Assembly (NCBI GenBank): GCA_004352715.1
Contig: SCFE01000027.1
Location: 1,329,639-1,393,638 of the forward strand
DNA length: 64,000 bases
Direction: 5' to 3'
Origin: Hofstenia miamia
Lineage: Eukaryota > Xenacoelomorpha > Acoela
Under the pieces are notes generated by a model. That model was not told the DNA's origin. It saw only the letters and a program-made list of their open reading frames with translations, and did no database searches. Below, one piece after another: positions 1 to 10,964 of this stretch; the stretch's first letter is position 1; each line of letters starts with the position of its first letter. A program made the position numbers and the translations under genes.

Positions 1-983
1 TCATATAGATTTACTAATATAGCTATTTGCAGGTGTAAAACTCGATCTTCTGTCATAAGTTTGAAGTATTGATTTTTTTGAAAACATCGACTTTGTTCTT
101 TAATATAATATTAATGCTAATATTTTAAAAATAGCATTAATTGGTAACATAAAAATAGATACAAAAAAATTTGAATTACATTGCATGTATATTTTAATGG
201 CAAAAATAAGTGCGTAAAGCAACAAATATCAATCACAATGAACTATATCAAACAAACAGTGGCTTGTAGTGCACATATTAATGGGTGAAGCGAAATATGA
301 TATAATATACAATTTATATGTTTGTATTGCATTGTTGCATATAATTTTAATTTCAAGCATGTAAATCATTATCTAAAAAATTTACCAGATAATCTATAAA
401 TTCAACATTTTATTTCAAGAATCAATTAGTAATGCTCACAATGTAATTGATGTTATGTCGCTCAATTATCTTGAAGATCATATTAGTAGTGTGAAAAATT
501 TATAAGAAAAATCTTGAAAAATGACGAATTGAATCAGTGTATTACAGTTTATTACAGATGGTCAGTTTTAAAGGTTTAGAAACTGATCAATATAGGTTAG
601 CCGAATGCAAAAATTTACATCTGAATTTACTAAATTGGCTGTATTTTTTAACAAAGTGATAAAGGAAGCAGCAGACAGTTGCGCGAACTGTTTTCAGTTG
701 TAATTGAGAAACATTGATTTTTATCAATACCAATTATGACAATTAAGTTACAGTCGAGCCAAATATTACGTCACAAATTTAAGTACTAGGGTATTGATTA
801 TTATTGCTGTTCATATTAAATCAATTGTTTAACCAGAAAAAACCTAGGCCAAAATACAGTATTTTACATTATTTAATGACAAAAATGAACAGTAATTAGT
901 TTAATGTTTAGAATTTAAATAAAAAAGAAGCTTAAAAGAATTGGAAACTTATAAATATGTTGTGTAACCATAAATATTTTTTC
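1..983. other. AT-rich intergenic stretch, no gene seen
   Basis: No open frame with protein-like composition and no recognisable RNA gene was seen on either strand. The stretch ends at the 8-bp target duplication of the element beginning at 992. Confidence 0.6.
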
Positions 984-1655
984 TTCATTTGCTAGGGTAG
1001 GGCCCGTGCCCGGTTCATAGCTCATACCCGTATGCTAAGCCCTTTATGCCCGTAGTTATTTAACTAAAACTGCTTGATGCAATAATTAAACGTTCAACTT
1101 TGCTATTAAAGAGAAACATACGTAAACTGTCATACCAATCAGTGGAGCTTATATCAATATAAAAATAAAATTTTTTGTTTAAATCACTGAGAAGTTAAAT
1201 TTTACAACTAAGCATTCTGTTTTAAAATATTAATCAACATGTTTTCTCAAACATTGAGAAAGCATGCTTCAAAAGTCCTAACCATAATCAGGACTAAGAT
1301 TTATAGGCTTAAGGCATAATGCAATTGTGTTTCATTACAATATTTTTCAGTTTTGTTCTGAAGCTATAACGCAACGGCTGTTATTTCTTTGCAATGAGGC
1401 TGAGATACTCGATAATGTCATAGAACTAATAGTGGGGAGAAGTGCAAAGGAAAGCTGAATGCTTTACAGGTAATCTCGATTTACGATCCGTGAGAATATT
1501 TGCACAAGTTATAGAGAAGAACAATCCATGCAATTGATGTTAATCCTTTAAATTTTCCTATATACAGATGTGTCAAATTCAAGTACCACAACGTATACTC
1601 ATGTGAAGCAATATTTATGTGTCTATAAAAAGTGCATAAAAGTGTATACCTTGGT

Positions 1656-1740
1656 GGGAACCGTAAGGGCTATGCCCAAATCGTCCTAAAGAGTACCTCC
1701 TTGCGGTGGTTCCTGGATATTAATAACTAGCACTCAATGG
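1656..1740 (+). ncRNA. HDV-like self-cleaving ribozyme
   Basis: P1 is GGGAACC (1656-1662) pairing with GGTTCCT (1708-1714), seven pairs including a terminal G-U wobble at the predicted cleavage site. P3 is ACC (1695-1697) with GGT (1705-1707), closed by the seven-base loop TCCTTGC (1698-1704), one base from the canonical family loop. GG at 1715-1716 can pair with CC of that loop (P1.1). P2 can form from GAGT (1691-1694) with ACTC (1732-1735), continued by three pairs after a 2x2 internal loop. The joining strand CTAGC (1727-1731) supplies a candidate catalytic C1727. P4 would be very short, and a hairpin (GGGC-TAT-GCCC, 1667-1677) sits in J1/2. Cleavage itself is inferred. Confidence 0.7.
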
Positions 1741-2396
1741 CCCGTGTTGTTGTACGGAGTCCCGCACCTACATCAGAGGTCAAAACCAGTGTAGAAAAAG
1801 GTGCCACCATATGTAGTTTGTGCATATGGAGGCGGTAGCGGTCGAGAAACCTGTCTGTTTCAGTTTTTCGGGTAGAAAGGCAACGAGGCACGCAGTGGAA
1901 ACACTGTTAGCGAGACTGCTACTGGTGCCAGTCCATGAGTGCATCTCATGGAACAGTCATGCAAGTTTAATTCCTTGTTTCTGGTCTATGAAATAGGCCA
2001 AGGCCAGCACTTGCTGTGCCTTTTCTGTGAGGCAGCGTTGCTGTGTCACAGTTAGTAATGATCCAACATGCCTTTGAACTGGAGACTCCATTCACTAGAT
2101 GCTTTGCATAATTTTCGGGTCTTCATAGCAGCCAGCAGGTGCTCTCTTAGTTACCACTGTTATTAGCCTTGGCTGGCCAAAGCTGGAGAGGCGCAACCCT
2201 CTCTACTGAAGTTCAGCTTTAGGCTTCACTCTGCTGATCAGACTCAACACAGATCAGCACTCTGTGTGCCAGGGGCCGCCAGAGGATCTCACAGTCAAAC
2301 CGGCCTTAGTGGCATACTTCCAGGCGTTAAGGTCCGGACCCGGATCGTGGCTATATCCACTGAGTTAGTCTTTTGACTTCTTCAGTAACTCCTCAA
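1656..2396 (+). mobile_element. Retroposon (SIDE-like) starting with an HDV-like ribozyme
   Basis: This 741-bp insert is flanked by a perfect 10-bp direct repeat, ataccttggt, at 1646-1655 and 2397-2406. It is much richer in G+C than its surroundings. Its first base is the first base of an HDV-like ribozyme fold, the arrangement known for R2, RTE and related non-LTR retrotransposons and their short internally deleted (SIDE) derivatives, where the ribozyme frees the RNA 5' end. No long open frame is present, so it is probably a non-autonomous derivative or the 5' UTR part of a larger family. The 3' end (ctcctcaa) has no poly-A tail. Family assignment is inference. Confidence 0.7.
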
Positions 2397-2977
2397 ATAC
2401 CTTGGTAATAGAATATTTTTTCTTTAATGTAAGTTGTTATGCATACCTTAAAGTGTATTTTCGAAATTTCGACGCATTGTTTGAGGACGCCTATTTCGTA
2501 ATATTTTTAAGCATATAAATCCGGGCCCTAAGCATAATTGACAACACACCAAACAGTATCAAAAAATTTAATCGAAACCACTGCTCTGCTTGGATGACAT
2601 TGTAAAATAGGTAAATTACATGAATTCGTTTTCTGAAGTTAGCAATTTAAGCTTCTTACATTACTATGTAATGTACATAAGTACTATGTTATTATTAATG
2701 CAACATCAGAAGATGACAGTGAAATGGAATTCCTAAAAATTGATGAAGCAATTACTTTTGTGCAATATTTTATGTACTGTTTTGTAATTTCTACGATAAA
2801 TCTACATGAAAATTAGTGTTACATAAAATGCATATACATAGATATATAGAATAGTGCTAGTGTACATCAAACAAATGATTTTAGGATTTTCGATCCTCGA
2901 ATAACAACAACAAATATTCTTGCAGAGCCCGTGCCCGTACACTTTTGTCCGTTACTGGCCCTACCCCAATTCATTTG

Positions 2978-3461
2978 TTCAAATAAATTTCAATGGGCAA
3001 GCGGCGCTTACCTTGCTTACCCTGAATGCACGCCTCTGCAAACAAGCAGCATAATTTCTCTTATCTAAATAAACACTTTCACTCAATTGTGTAATACATC
3101 ATTTTTGAAAAGCAATCTAAGGATCTCACTCTGTTTCTAGTAAGATAGTATCCGAGCAGTATTAATAAAGCCATATTGATTTTCTTTAAGGCCAAAAAAC
3201 GAGCTATAATGTGTGTCTTGTTATATGAATGAACTTCGTAAATAAGTCTCTCATCGTAGCAAGACTTTCTGCCAGGAACATAATTACAGCACTTACTGCA
3301 GAATTGCTCCTGTAATGAGAAAGAAAAATTGTATTAGGTGCTCATAAAAATATCCAGTTGGTAAATTGTGTGTATGAAATAAATCATCATAGATGAAACT
3401 CTGACGAAACTAGAGTCGCAAAAATGAACAACTATAAACATTTATGTTTACTTTTTTAGTT
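2978..3461. other. AT-rich intergenic stretch, no gene seen
   Basis: Nothing recognisable was found between the two hAT-like elements. Confidence 0.5.
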
Positions 3462-3787
3462 CAGGTTGTTCGAGTACTCGGAATGAGACGAACTCGTATT
3501 CGAATGAGTTCGCAAAATCTATCGGAAAAACTCGGAAGAGAAATCCCTAATACTCGAACTCGATTGAAAATTTACTTGAAAACCCTAAAAATTAAATCAT
3601 TATAAATTTCACTTTTCATATCATTCGGAAATAATTATTTTTAGCTTGCAAAACTCGGAATTATTGTAAAATATATATTTTTACCCTAAAGAACTCAGAA
3701 TTAGTAAAAACCTGATCAAACTCGGATTTTCTTTAAAAAAATACTCGAACTCGGAATGAGTAAGTCAAATTCGACTCGAAAACTCTG
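3462..3787. mobile_element. Probable hAT-like element with ACTCGGAA keyword
   Basis: The left end CAGGTTGTTCGAGT and the complement of the right end CAGAGTTTTCGAGT match at 11 of 14 bases, both starting CAG as hAT ends do. The words ACTCGGAA and ACTCGAA recur across the segment in one orientation. A convincing 8-bp target duplication could not be found, so the exact ends are uncertain. No coding capacity is seen. Confidence 0.5.
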
Positions 3788-4336
3788 ATTTTGACCTGAA
3801 GTATTTCACTTTGATTAAAGGCAATAATGAGTTTAACCAAATTTATAGACATGCGAATTTTGAGTACGTCACAACAGCGACAGTAATCATGCTATAATTT
3901 AATATTCATTTTTGAGCATATTGTCACTCACTATTCAGACTGTACGAAATATATACGAGCCCTGTTATTTCCAATAAATTTCTTCTATGTTCATGTTCAA
4001 GGGCTCCCTATTTTAGGTACGGGCAGATATGGAGATGTGCCGAATTTTTATGATTCCTGAAAGAAGAACTTCTTCAATTTTTCGGCTTGCTAGACTAATA
4101 TAAAATACGTTAGAAACTTATAATATAACCTGCACATTGAAATGGAGAATTAAAATTGGTGTATGATGCAAACAAAATGTAAATTTTGTTTTTCAACAAA
4201 TTGTTAAAACATTATGCAGTATTAATTGCATTTTCGTTGATTTGTCATTAAATAATTGTATGAATTGCCACGGACAACTTTTTTTCTATATTGCTTCTTT
4301 TGATTTATGGTAAGCTTAATTTTGAAAGAGCATCAG

Positions 4337-4690
4337 CTAACACCAACTCTTTTCCCGGTTAATAACTATTTTTAGTGAAGTATATCGTTGGAGGATAACT
4401 AAAAACCTTTGTACTCTTGGTGGGCATGTATTGATTGCTTTGGTTTGTAAATATTCTAAGGGCTTATGATCCGTTTCAATCGTTATGCTTCGTCTATATG
4501 TATACTGATGGAACTGATCGCAAGTGGAAGCGATTTCCAAAAATTCCTTATCTATCTGGCCGTAATTTTTTTCGCTAGTTGTCATTGAATGCGCAGCGTA
4601 TCCAACAAGTTTACCTTCTTGCAACATGCAGGCTCCTAGGGCAAAATTGGATGCATCAATCTGAATCGTTACCAGTTTGTAGCAATCAAA
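4337..4690 (-). pseudogene. Gypsy/Ty3 retrotransposon RNase H fragment
   Basis: The frame reads as the RNase H domain of a Ty3/Gypsy polyprotein: the DAS start (IDASNF), GYAAHSMTTSEKNY, then IDKEFLEIASTCDQFHQY and ETDHKPLEYL, the usual order of blocks. The conserved acidic residues of DAS, the first helix (EF) and TDHK are present. It is cut off on both sides: the protein runs into unrelated sequence at the low-coordinate end, and no reverse transcriptase or integrase lies next to it. A dead retrotransposon fragment. Confidence 0.8.
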
Positions 4691-4915
4691 ATGTCTTAGA
4701 GTGGGTCTTGAAGATAAACATAAAGCTATCTTTTGTAGTGCTGAAGATTGCTGCTCAGTCTACTCAAAGAGAACATCTTTTTTCAGTAGGCATCTCATTG
4801 GTGCAGTTATATATTATAAATTGGATGCATCAATCTGAATCGTTACCAGTTTGTAGCAATCAAAATGTCTTAGAGTGGGTCTTGAAGATAAACATAAAGC
4901 TATCTTTTGTAGTGC
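4646..4915. repeat. 96-bp direct repeat beside an assembly gap
   Basis: The 96 bases at 4646-4741 recur at 4820-4915 without visible change, and the second copy runs straight into the N gap. Probably a gap-edge assembly duplication, although a true short tandem duplication is possible. Confidence 0.8.
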
Positions 4916-5030
4916 NNNNNNNNNNNNNNNNNNNNNNNNNNNNNNNNNNNNNNNNNNNNNNNNNNNNNNNNNNNNNNNNNNNNNNNNNNNNNNNNNNNNN
5001 NNNNNNNNNNNNNNNNNNNNNNNNNNNNNN
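4916..5030. other. Assembly gap (115 N)
   Basis: Run of N. It is followed by a TA-rich stretch to about 5073. Confidence 1.
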
Positions 5031-5230
5031 TATAATTTTATATATGATATATAAATATGTATATATATATAGAGGAATAGCAAATTTAGGCTAGTATCAT
5101 TGGTAAATAAACTAAAATACCGAGAAATTTTCTATTATAAATTGCAGTGTTGAAGTATTTGAAAACAAACAATTAAGGCTATATTTTTTATCTAAATTTT
5201 ATAAACGAACGGGAATATATACGATATAAA

Positions 5231-5236
5231 TTTATT
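5231..5236 (-). terminator. Polyadenylation signal of the P450 gene
   Basis: AATAAA on the minus strand, 7 bases past the P450 stop codon. Confidence 0.6.
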
Positions 5237-5242
5237 ATACAC

Positions 5243-6587
5243 TTAGCGCAATCTGAATGCTATCTTGTAATTATCATCAGGAACGTAAGTCATTTGATTT
5301 TCAAGGCCGAACACTGTTGGAAGAGGACTTCCATAAGGAACATAAAATTCAAATGTGTACAGTAAATTAGTAATGAAATTAAAGAGTAATGGTCTGGCAA
5401 TGCTTTCTCCTAAGCATACTCGTCTGCCAGCACCAAAAGGAAAATAACTGTCTTTGATGTGACTAACATTTCCTTTTTCATCAATAAATCTTTCTGGTAT
5501 AAACTCATTTGGGTTTTCCCAATATTTAGGATCCCGATGAATAGCATATATATTAGGGAGCACCATTGTTTCCTTTGGAATATCGTAGCCAGATAGCTTA
5601 CAATCAAACTTAGGCTTATGTGGAACTGCAAATGGTGCAACAGAGCCTAATCTTAGCAGTTCATTCATAAAGGCCACGCAGTATGGAAGATTGTCCTTAT
5701 CGAAATAATTTGGATAATCACCAAGAGGAATAACAGATTTAAGTTCAGAGTATACCTTGTTTTGGATTTCTGGATGTCTTACAGAATAGATAATCATCCA
5801 GTTCAAAAGATCAATTGTAGTATCAGTTCCAGCACCAAAAATGTCAAAAATAAGAAACATTACATATTCGTCATTTAAATATTCTTCTGTTCCTTTCTTT
5901 GTTTCCCGTACTTTGATGATGGCATCTGAAATATTGCGAATCTCATTGCTGTTGTAGGTCTGTTCATGGTATTTGAAGCTTTTCATTATAATCTTCTCCA
6001 CATTGTCGACCATATCCACCGCTCGTTTGGTACTGCGCGTTGGTATAAATGAAAGAAACGGAAATAGATCTTTAATTGTCCCATTACCGATGATGTCAAT
6101 AAAATCTCTGTTTAAGGAATTGAGAAAAACAAAATCTTCATCATCAAAATCGTATTCTTTACCATAGGAAAGATTGCAAACAGCATTGAATACCCCAAAA
6201 GCTAGCGTGTCTCTTGGATTAAGTAAAGTATTTAGTTGTTTTACCATGAAATTTTTCTGTTTTTCAAATGCTCGTGCACAGAATTTTGAAATCAAGTCTC
6301 CTTCCGCTACCATTCGGAAAGCTTGGTATCCTAGTTTACGTTGCCATTTCCATGTATCTGACACAGGTGCCAATGAGACGTCCTTACCACCTCTTGAAAT
6401 TAAATTTATACTATGCGTTATGGCTCTATCGGAAATAAGGTCAAGGTCTTCCACCATTGCCTTTTTGAAAGTTTCAAATCCATTTATTATTACGGAGCAG
6501 CCCATAAATCCAAAATCAATTTTAATTATCTCAGATTTGTAAGTGTTGGAATATGTTATTGCCAGTCTGTAAAGGCGTTCTGCATTC
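5243..6587 (-). CDS. Cytochrome P450 (clan 2 type), exon 2 of 2
   Basis: Main exon of a microsomal haem-thiolate monooxygenase. Joined in phase 2 to exon 1 (8645-8838) it gives 512 residues, the normal P450 length. Visible landmarks are the I-helix oxygen-binding motif AGTDTT (about residue 318), the K-helix ELLR (ExxR, about 374), PERF, and the haem loop FPFGAGRRVCLG with the cysteine ligand near 455. The exon starts after a TTTAG acceptor at 6588; the first Met in it (6505) is internal, since 27 conserved-looking codons precede it and complete the region before the B helix. The haem-loop and PERF blocks resemble CYP1, CYP2 and CYP17 (clan 2). Substrate cannot be inferred. The gene has a 2.06-kb intron carrying repeat and LINE fragments. 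Confidence 0.92.
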
Positions 6588-7510
6588 CTAAATACAAAAG
6601 TATGACTTTAAAAAAAGACTCGAGATTTAGAATCTGCCTTTAAATTCATGCATACATGAGCACATTGTTATCTTGAGAATTTCAATTGAAAATCAGGAGA
6701 AGAAGAATTTATCTTTCATCAGTTAATATTAAACTCAAGAGTTATTTGAAATAGATGAAAAATTGATAAGCTTATCAGCGTTAACACACAAGAATGGAAA
6801 TATTTGACGGCCAAAATATTGTATGTAATTTTGTATTTTTGAAATATCGCTTCCTAAATATACTATATTTTTATTGCCTAAGAAACACAAAAGTTTCGAA
6901 TTCAAATATTTTACTCTTGGGTTCTGACGCGAGTTGAGGATTTGCAACATAGGTTTCTTCAATTGAATTTATCAGTTCTTAAATACGTCTAATTCGGGGG
7001 TTTTTAATCCTTTTGACATGAGATTTTTGGGCTTCTCATAACTTTCTGATATGTATGTATATATATATATATATTGATCTATTCAAATTGAAAATTATCG
7101 ATTCAAAATTTCGTAAAACCAATTATTTGTTCATGTTGAAGAAAGTGCTTTGCGCTTGTGTTTACTTTACAAATACACATTAACGATTGGTTTGACACCA
7201 AATAATTATTGCATTAAATGCAATTAGGTTTCTAACTTTTTGATATCCGCCAATATTATTGAAATACCATTTACTAGACGAAAAATTGTGGTGTCAATGA
7301 TTAGACATGTTTTGAGATTATCTTGAAGAATGCTTAGATATATTGCTGCATTTCGCTTGTATTGATCTTTGAAAAACTAACCAAGCTCTGTCAAACCATA
7401 TTTCAATGTTTTCTGCTGTGAACTTCCGATTAAGCTCTGCAACTATATGTTTACTAAAGTAGTTTGTGCAACTATAACGAGTCTTGCAAATTAAGATTTC
7501 GTTTTTTTCT

Positions 7511-7960
7511 GTAATCAAGGGTTTCTTAGCAGGTTTCCTTAATTGACAGCTTGAAAATATCACATAGTTTTTTTCTCGCACCATTTGAGGGCTAATTACT
7601 GTTGCAGGCGAATAAAAATCTTCATGGATAGTCGAACAGAAGATTCCGTATGAACATGAACAATTATCGCAGGAATCTATCTTCAAACAATGAATGCAAG
7701 GATGACGGATGAATGACGCTTACATTTGATATTATACTAAATTAAAGTATGGAGCTGTACTTATGCAGAAAATAGGCATTGAACTTTGAAACTGAAAGAT
7801 CACTGCTTTTTCAGAGTAATCATAGTTCCGATATTTTACATAGCAAAATGGTAATCCTATACTACAATTTTAAGCAATATCCCATACGCTACTAGTAATC
7901 TTATTGCAACTATAAATAGTATCGGTGTATTTCAATATAAAGAGCGAATATTTTTATAAC
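7511..7960. repeat. Dispersed repeat family A, copy 1
   Basis: About 420 bp aligns by eye with 17769-18184, and the last 45 bases align with 18889-18930. Long identical blocks include the run ending in the gagctgtacttatgcagaaaa block near 7750-7773. No terminal repeats or coding sequence could be defined. This copy lacks the 0.7-kb extra segment found in copy 2. Confidence 0.8.
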
Positions 7961-8006
7961 TGCGATAACATGCAGACACTTTTCTTTATATATATACAAC
8001 CCAATA

Positions 8007-8633
8007 ATGATGTTAGAGGTAAGTAAAAGTAGCCCAGCGTATGATTATTTTAAGTTTCCATCTGTGAAACAAAGAAAATATTTGGATATTATATTGAATA
8101 AATATATTGGTTGGAATGACCAGGTAGATACTGTTACTAGGAAAGCTTATAAATATATTCTTAGCACTAAATTCTTAATAGAATTTCTTGTACCAGCTAA
8201 AAAGTGGCTCATTTTTAAGACATATTTTCAGCCAATTTATCTATATGCATCGGTGGTTTGGGTATCGGGAATAACGGGAAAAAATCGTAAGACATTAAGG
8301 AAACCAATTAAGTTATATGCAAGAATTGCTCAATTGAATACGTATGAGCTTATTTCATACTTGAATGACACTTTCAATGAAATGTTTAAAAAGTATGCAA
8401 TCAACATCTATGCTGACAAACTGCATCCCATGCATGAAAGAATAAAGTATTCGAAAAGTCAAACAAGAACTAAGGTTTTATTTGAAAAAATTTATGATAA
8501 GATGCACTCAAAAACATTCCTGCTTTCAGCTTTAAAATATACTAACTCTAGAACGCTTGGATATATATACATATATATATATATGTTTATTAGTAATTTA
8601 AAAAATCGAACTTATATAAAAATAATTGTATGA
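8007..8633 (+). pseudogene. Non-LTR retrotransposon RT C-terminal fragment
   Basis: An open frame of about 190 informative codons, ending in a TA microsatellite, resembles the thumb and C-terminal region of Jockey/I-type reverse transcriptases. It has a KAYKYI helix, then LIFKTYFQPIYLYASVVW (typical pattern: K-x-x-Y-x-x-P-I-x-x-Y-A-S-x-V-W) and a following helix with an NTYEL-like block. No palm motif (YADD) or endonuclease remains. It lies antisense inside the P450 intron and should be removed as intron sequence. Confidence 0.65.
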
Positions 8634-8644
8634 GTAAAACATAC

Positions 8645-8838
8645 CTCAATTGCAAAAGATTTCCTACAAGAGGCAAGGGCGGTGGACCAGGGGGCAATCT
8701 GTATCTGCTCTTCTTCATAGCTTTGAAACCAACATAGGCTATACTGGCACTGGCGAAGAATATGTACCAACTATGTTTGTCTCGGATTAGGTCATTCCAC
8801 TCCATATTGCTGTATCTGGTAATAAAAGTATCTTCCAT
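8645..8838 (-). CDS. Cytochrome P450, exon 1 (membrane anchor)
   Basis: The start is the ATG at 8838; the frame can be read three codons further up to a TTG at 8847, but that is not a likely start. The 64 encoded residues hold a polar lead, a hydrophobic anchor (WYIFFASASIAYVGF, about residues 24-38), basic stop-transfer residues (KAMKKSRYR), and the proline-rich hinge LPPGPPPLPLVGNLLQL that orients microsomal P450s at the ER membrane. The exon ends AG before a GTATGT donor, and the split Arg codon is completed by exon 2. Confidence 0.9.
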
Positions 8839-8847
8839 TTTAAGCAA

Positions 8848-9398
8848 AATAAAAACTGCGCAAGCTCAAGTGATTAACACGCTTTCTATGTGCACTGAAT
8901 CTACAAGCGTAATAATAAACTAACAAATGAAATCAATAGTGCATAATTATTGAATTTAGATAGTGTTGCGCAATATTGAAATTTTCTCTATTCAAAACTG
9001 CATTCATTGCTTAGCCTAAACTTAGCATAGAGGCTGAAAACGGGTAAATTTACTAATTTTGAAAAATTAATCCTACCGAAAACTGTTATTCATTTCCATT
9101 AATAGCAAATGTACTGGTGGCAAATTTCATAGTTTTGTCATGATCATCTGAATATACATAAATATTTGTTGTGGTTGCTAAGAATTTTGATGTAACATTG
9201 GTTACCTATTTTCAATTATATGTGACCCGACTGGATACATTTATCATAATGTATCAGAAAGCATTATGAGAAAACTCAATCAATAGGTGCAAAGCATGCC
9301 TCAATGTAACAGCAGAACAAGTGAAGCGATCTTCAATGTTGCAACTCATCTAGCATTACATTAACCAATAATACATCATGGCTCTTTTATTACAATCG
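8848..9398. other. Upstream region of the P450 gene
   Basis: AT-rich; it must include the P450 promoter, but no clear TATA box or other element stands out. Confidence 0.4.
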
Positions 9399-9406
9399 CT
9401 GGCATG

Positions 9407-9796
9407 CAGGGTTGGCAAAAAAAGAGTATTTCTTACAAAAAAAATGTTTTAAACATTTAAAACAATGTTTTTTTGCTCTTGGACAGGTCAACCTCAAGGT
9501 ACTAAAATGTTACAGAAAATTTATATAGTAGCAAACATTGAATTATGATAAACATATCAACATTTATTTTTGGTTGCATACACATAAGCAACGCAGATTT
9601 AATGGTTTTGGCTGTATAAAATAGGTTATAAAAGTAAGAGTGAACGAAAACCAAAAATTATTTTCCCAATTTTCCATAAAGTACTAAATAAATTTGAAAA
9701 AAAATCCATTTAAATAAACATTGCAAAAAAACAGTTGTTATAAACAGTGTTTAAAACATGTTTTAAACAGGTCGTGTTTAGGACATGCCAACCCTG
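9407..9796. mobile_element. hAT MITE family B, copy 1
   Basis: The 390-bp element has ends CAGGGTTGGCA and TGCCAACCCTG. It is flanked by an 8-bp target duplication with two mismatches (ctggcatg at 9399-9406, gtagcatg at 9797-9804). The interior is non-coding and aligns with copy 2 at 54915-55237, for example through the shared block agtagcaaaca. Both copies are non-autonomous. Confidence 0.85.
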
Positions 9797-9804
9797 GTAG
9801 CATG

Positions 9805-10709
9805 CGTTTTTTATTGATGTTCCATACATATATATATATATATATATATATTTCCCGCTTTTTGCTATGCAAAATGCAAAATCCTTACATTTAGCGGGAA
9901 ACGGTCTGAAATTTCTAAGGCATTTAGCGGGAATCGCACTTTTTTTCCAAAAAAACCTATTTTTTGGCCATTGCTCCCGCAGTATTCATTCGAACTTAAA
10001 TATATTTACTATGGGGTAGGTAAATTAAAGAGACACTATCCTGCAAAATTTATCTTTGGAAACGTGGTCATGATTAGGTTTTTAAAAAAACATTTAGCTA
10101 TATATATATANNNNNNNNNNNNNNNNNNNNNNNNNNNNNNNNNNNNNNNNNNNNNNNNNNNNNNNNNNNNNNNNNNNNNNNNNNNNNNNNNNNNNNNNNN
10201 NNNNNNNNNNNNNNNNNNNNNNNNNNNNNNNNNNNNNNNNNNNNNNNNNNNNNNNNNNNNNNNNNNNNNNNNNNNNNNNNNNNNNNNNNNNNNNNNNNNN
10301 NNNNNNNNNNNNNNNNNNNNNNNNNNNNNNNNNNNNNNNNNNNNNNNNNNNNNAAATTCAGAAATTGATTAGCAACCAGGCGCACCCAGCTTTTTCCATG
10401 AGGAGGGGAACTATTATATATATATATATTATATATGTATATATATATATATATATATATCATTTTAAACTAATGAACGGAACAAGCATAATGAATGTTT
10501 ATGTTATCAATTACTAACAATGAATTATTTTTCCCTACACCTCACCAATGTAACCATTATTAGGCTGGCTAACACACTTATTGTTTCTTAGAGCAATGGG
10601 TGAGGCGAGTTTCGATTACATGCTGATGCACTGTTAGCTGTTCTTAATTTCAATAGGAAACACTTCTTTCGTTTTGTAGTAGGGTGATCTCTACATATTT
10701 CTTACCGTC
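9805..10709. other. TA microsatellites and assembly gap
   Basis: Holds TA tracts at about 9828-9850 and 10413-10460 and a 243-base N gap at 10111-10353. The word atttagcggga repeats at about 9890 and 9922. No gene was seen. Confidence 0.7.
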
Positions 10710-10964
10710 TTAGACTTTAATAACTCTAATCAAAGAATTTAGGCCAATCCCTGCCCAGCCTGAATCCGCAACAACCCACTTAATTCCAATTCTGCATATT
10801 TTCATGAGATGTTTTAAGAGGTTTTCTACAATATTGCGGCTTGCTAGATCAAAGTAAGGTATCATAGAATAGAAATTATCAATGAAATCTGGACATTGAA
10901 TTGAAAATAATAAATTCAGTTCTTCAATATACAATTTCAAAATGTTAAAAAAATTATATAGCAT

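Larger units (their letters stand above)
992..2969. mobile_element. Non-autonomous hAT-like element with CCCGT keyword ends
   Basis: The ends are imperfect inverted repeats: CTAGGGTAGGGCCCGT on the left, and the complement of the right end reads TTGGGGTAGGGCCAGT. A perfect 8-bp target duplication, ttcatttg, flanks it at 984-991 and 2970-2977; 8 bp is the hAT hallmark. No transposase is visible. Just inside both ends the word GCCCGTGCCCG occurs in the same orientation, with further CCCG words near 1028, 1050 and 2521. About 740 bp of the interior is a separate nested retroposon (1656-2396), so the original element was about 1.2 kb. Confidence 0.75.
6588..8644 (-). other. Intron of the P450 gene
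   Basis: Phase-2 intron with GTATGT donor and TTTAG acceptor on the minus strand. It contains a dispersed repeat copy and a plus-strand LINE fragment, described separately. Confidence 0.85.

Noticed and set aside
4579-5094. Plus-strand frame running through the N gap
   Set aside because: Its length comes from N codons; the real signal is the RNase H frame on the other strand.
8839-8847. Upstream start of the P450 at 8847
   Set aside because: The codon at 8847 is TTG; the first ATG of the frame is at 8838.
9971-10463. Frames on both strands across the second N gap
   Set aside because: They are mostly N and TA repeat.
10710-10964. 84-codon minus-strand frame
   Set aside because: No recognisable domain; it begins within the edge of repeat family C and is probably chance.
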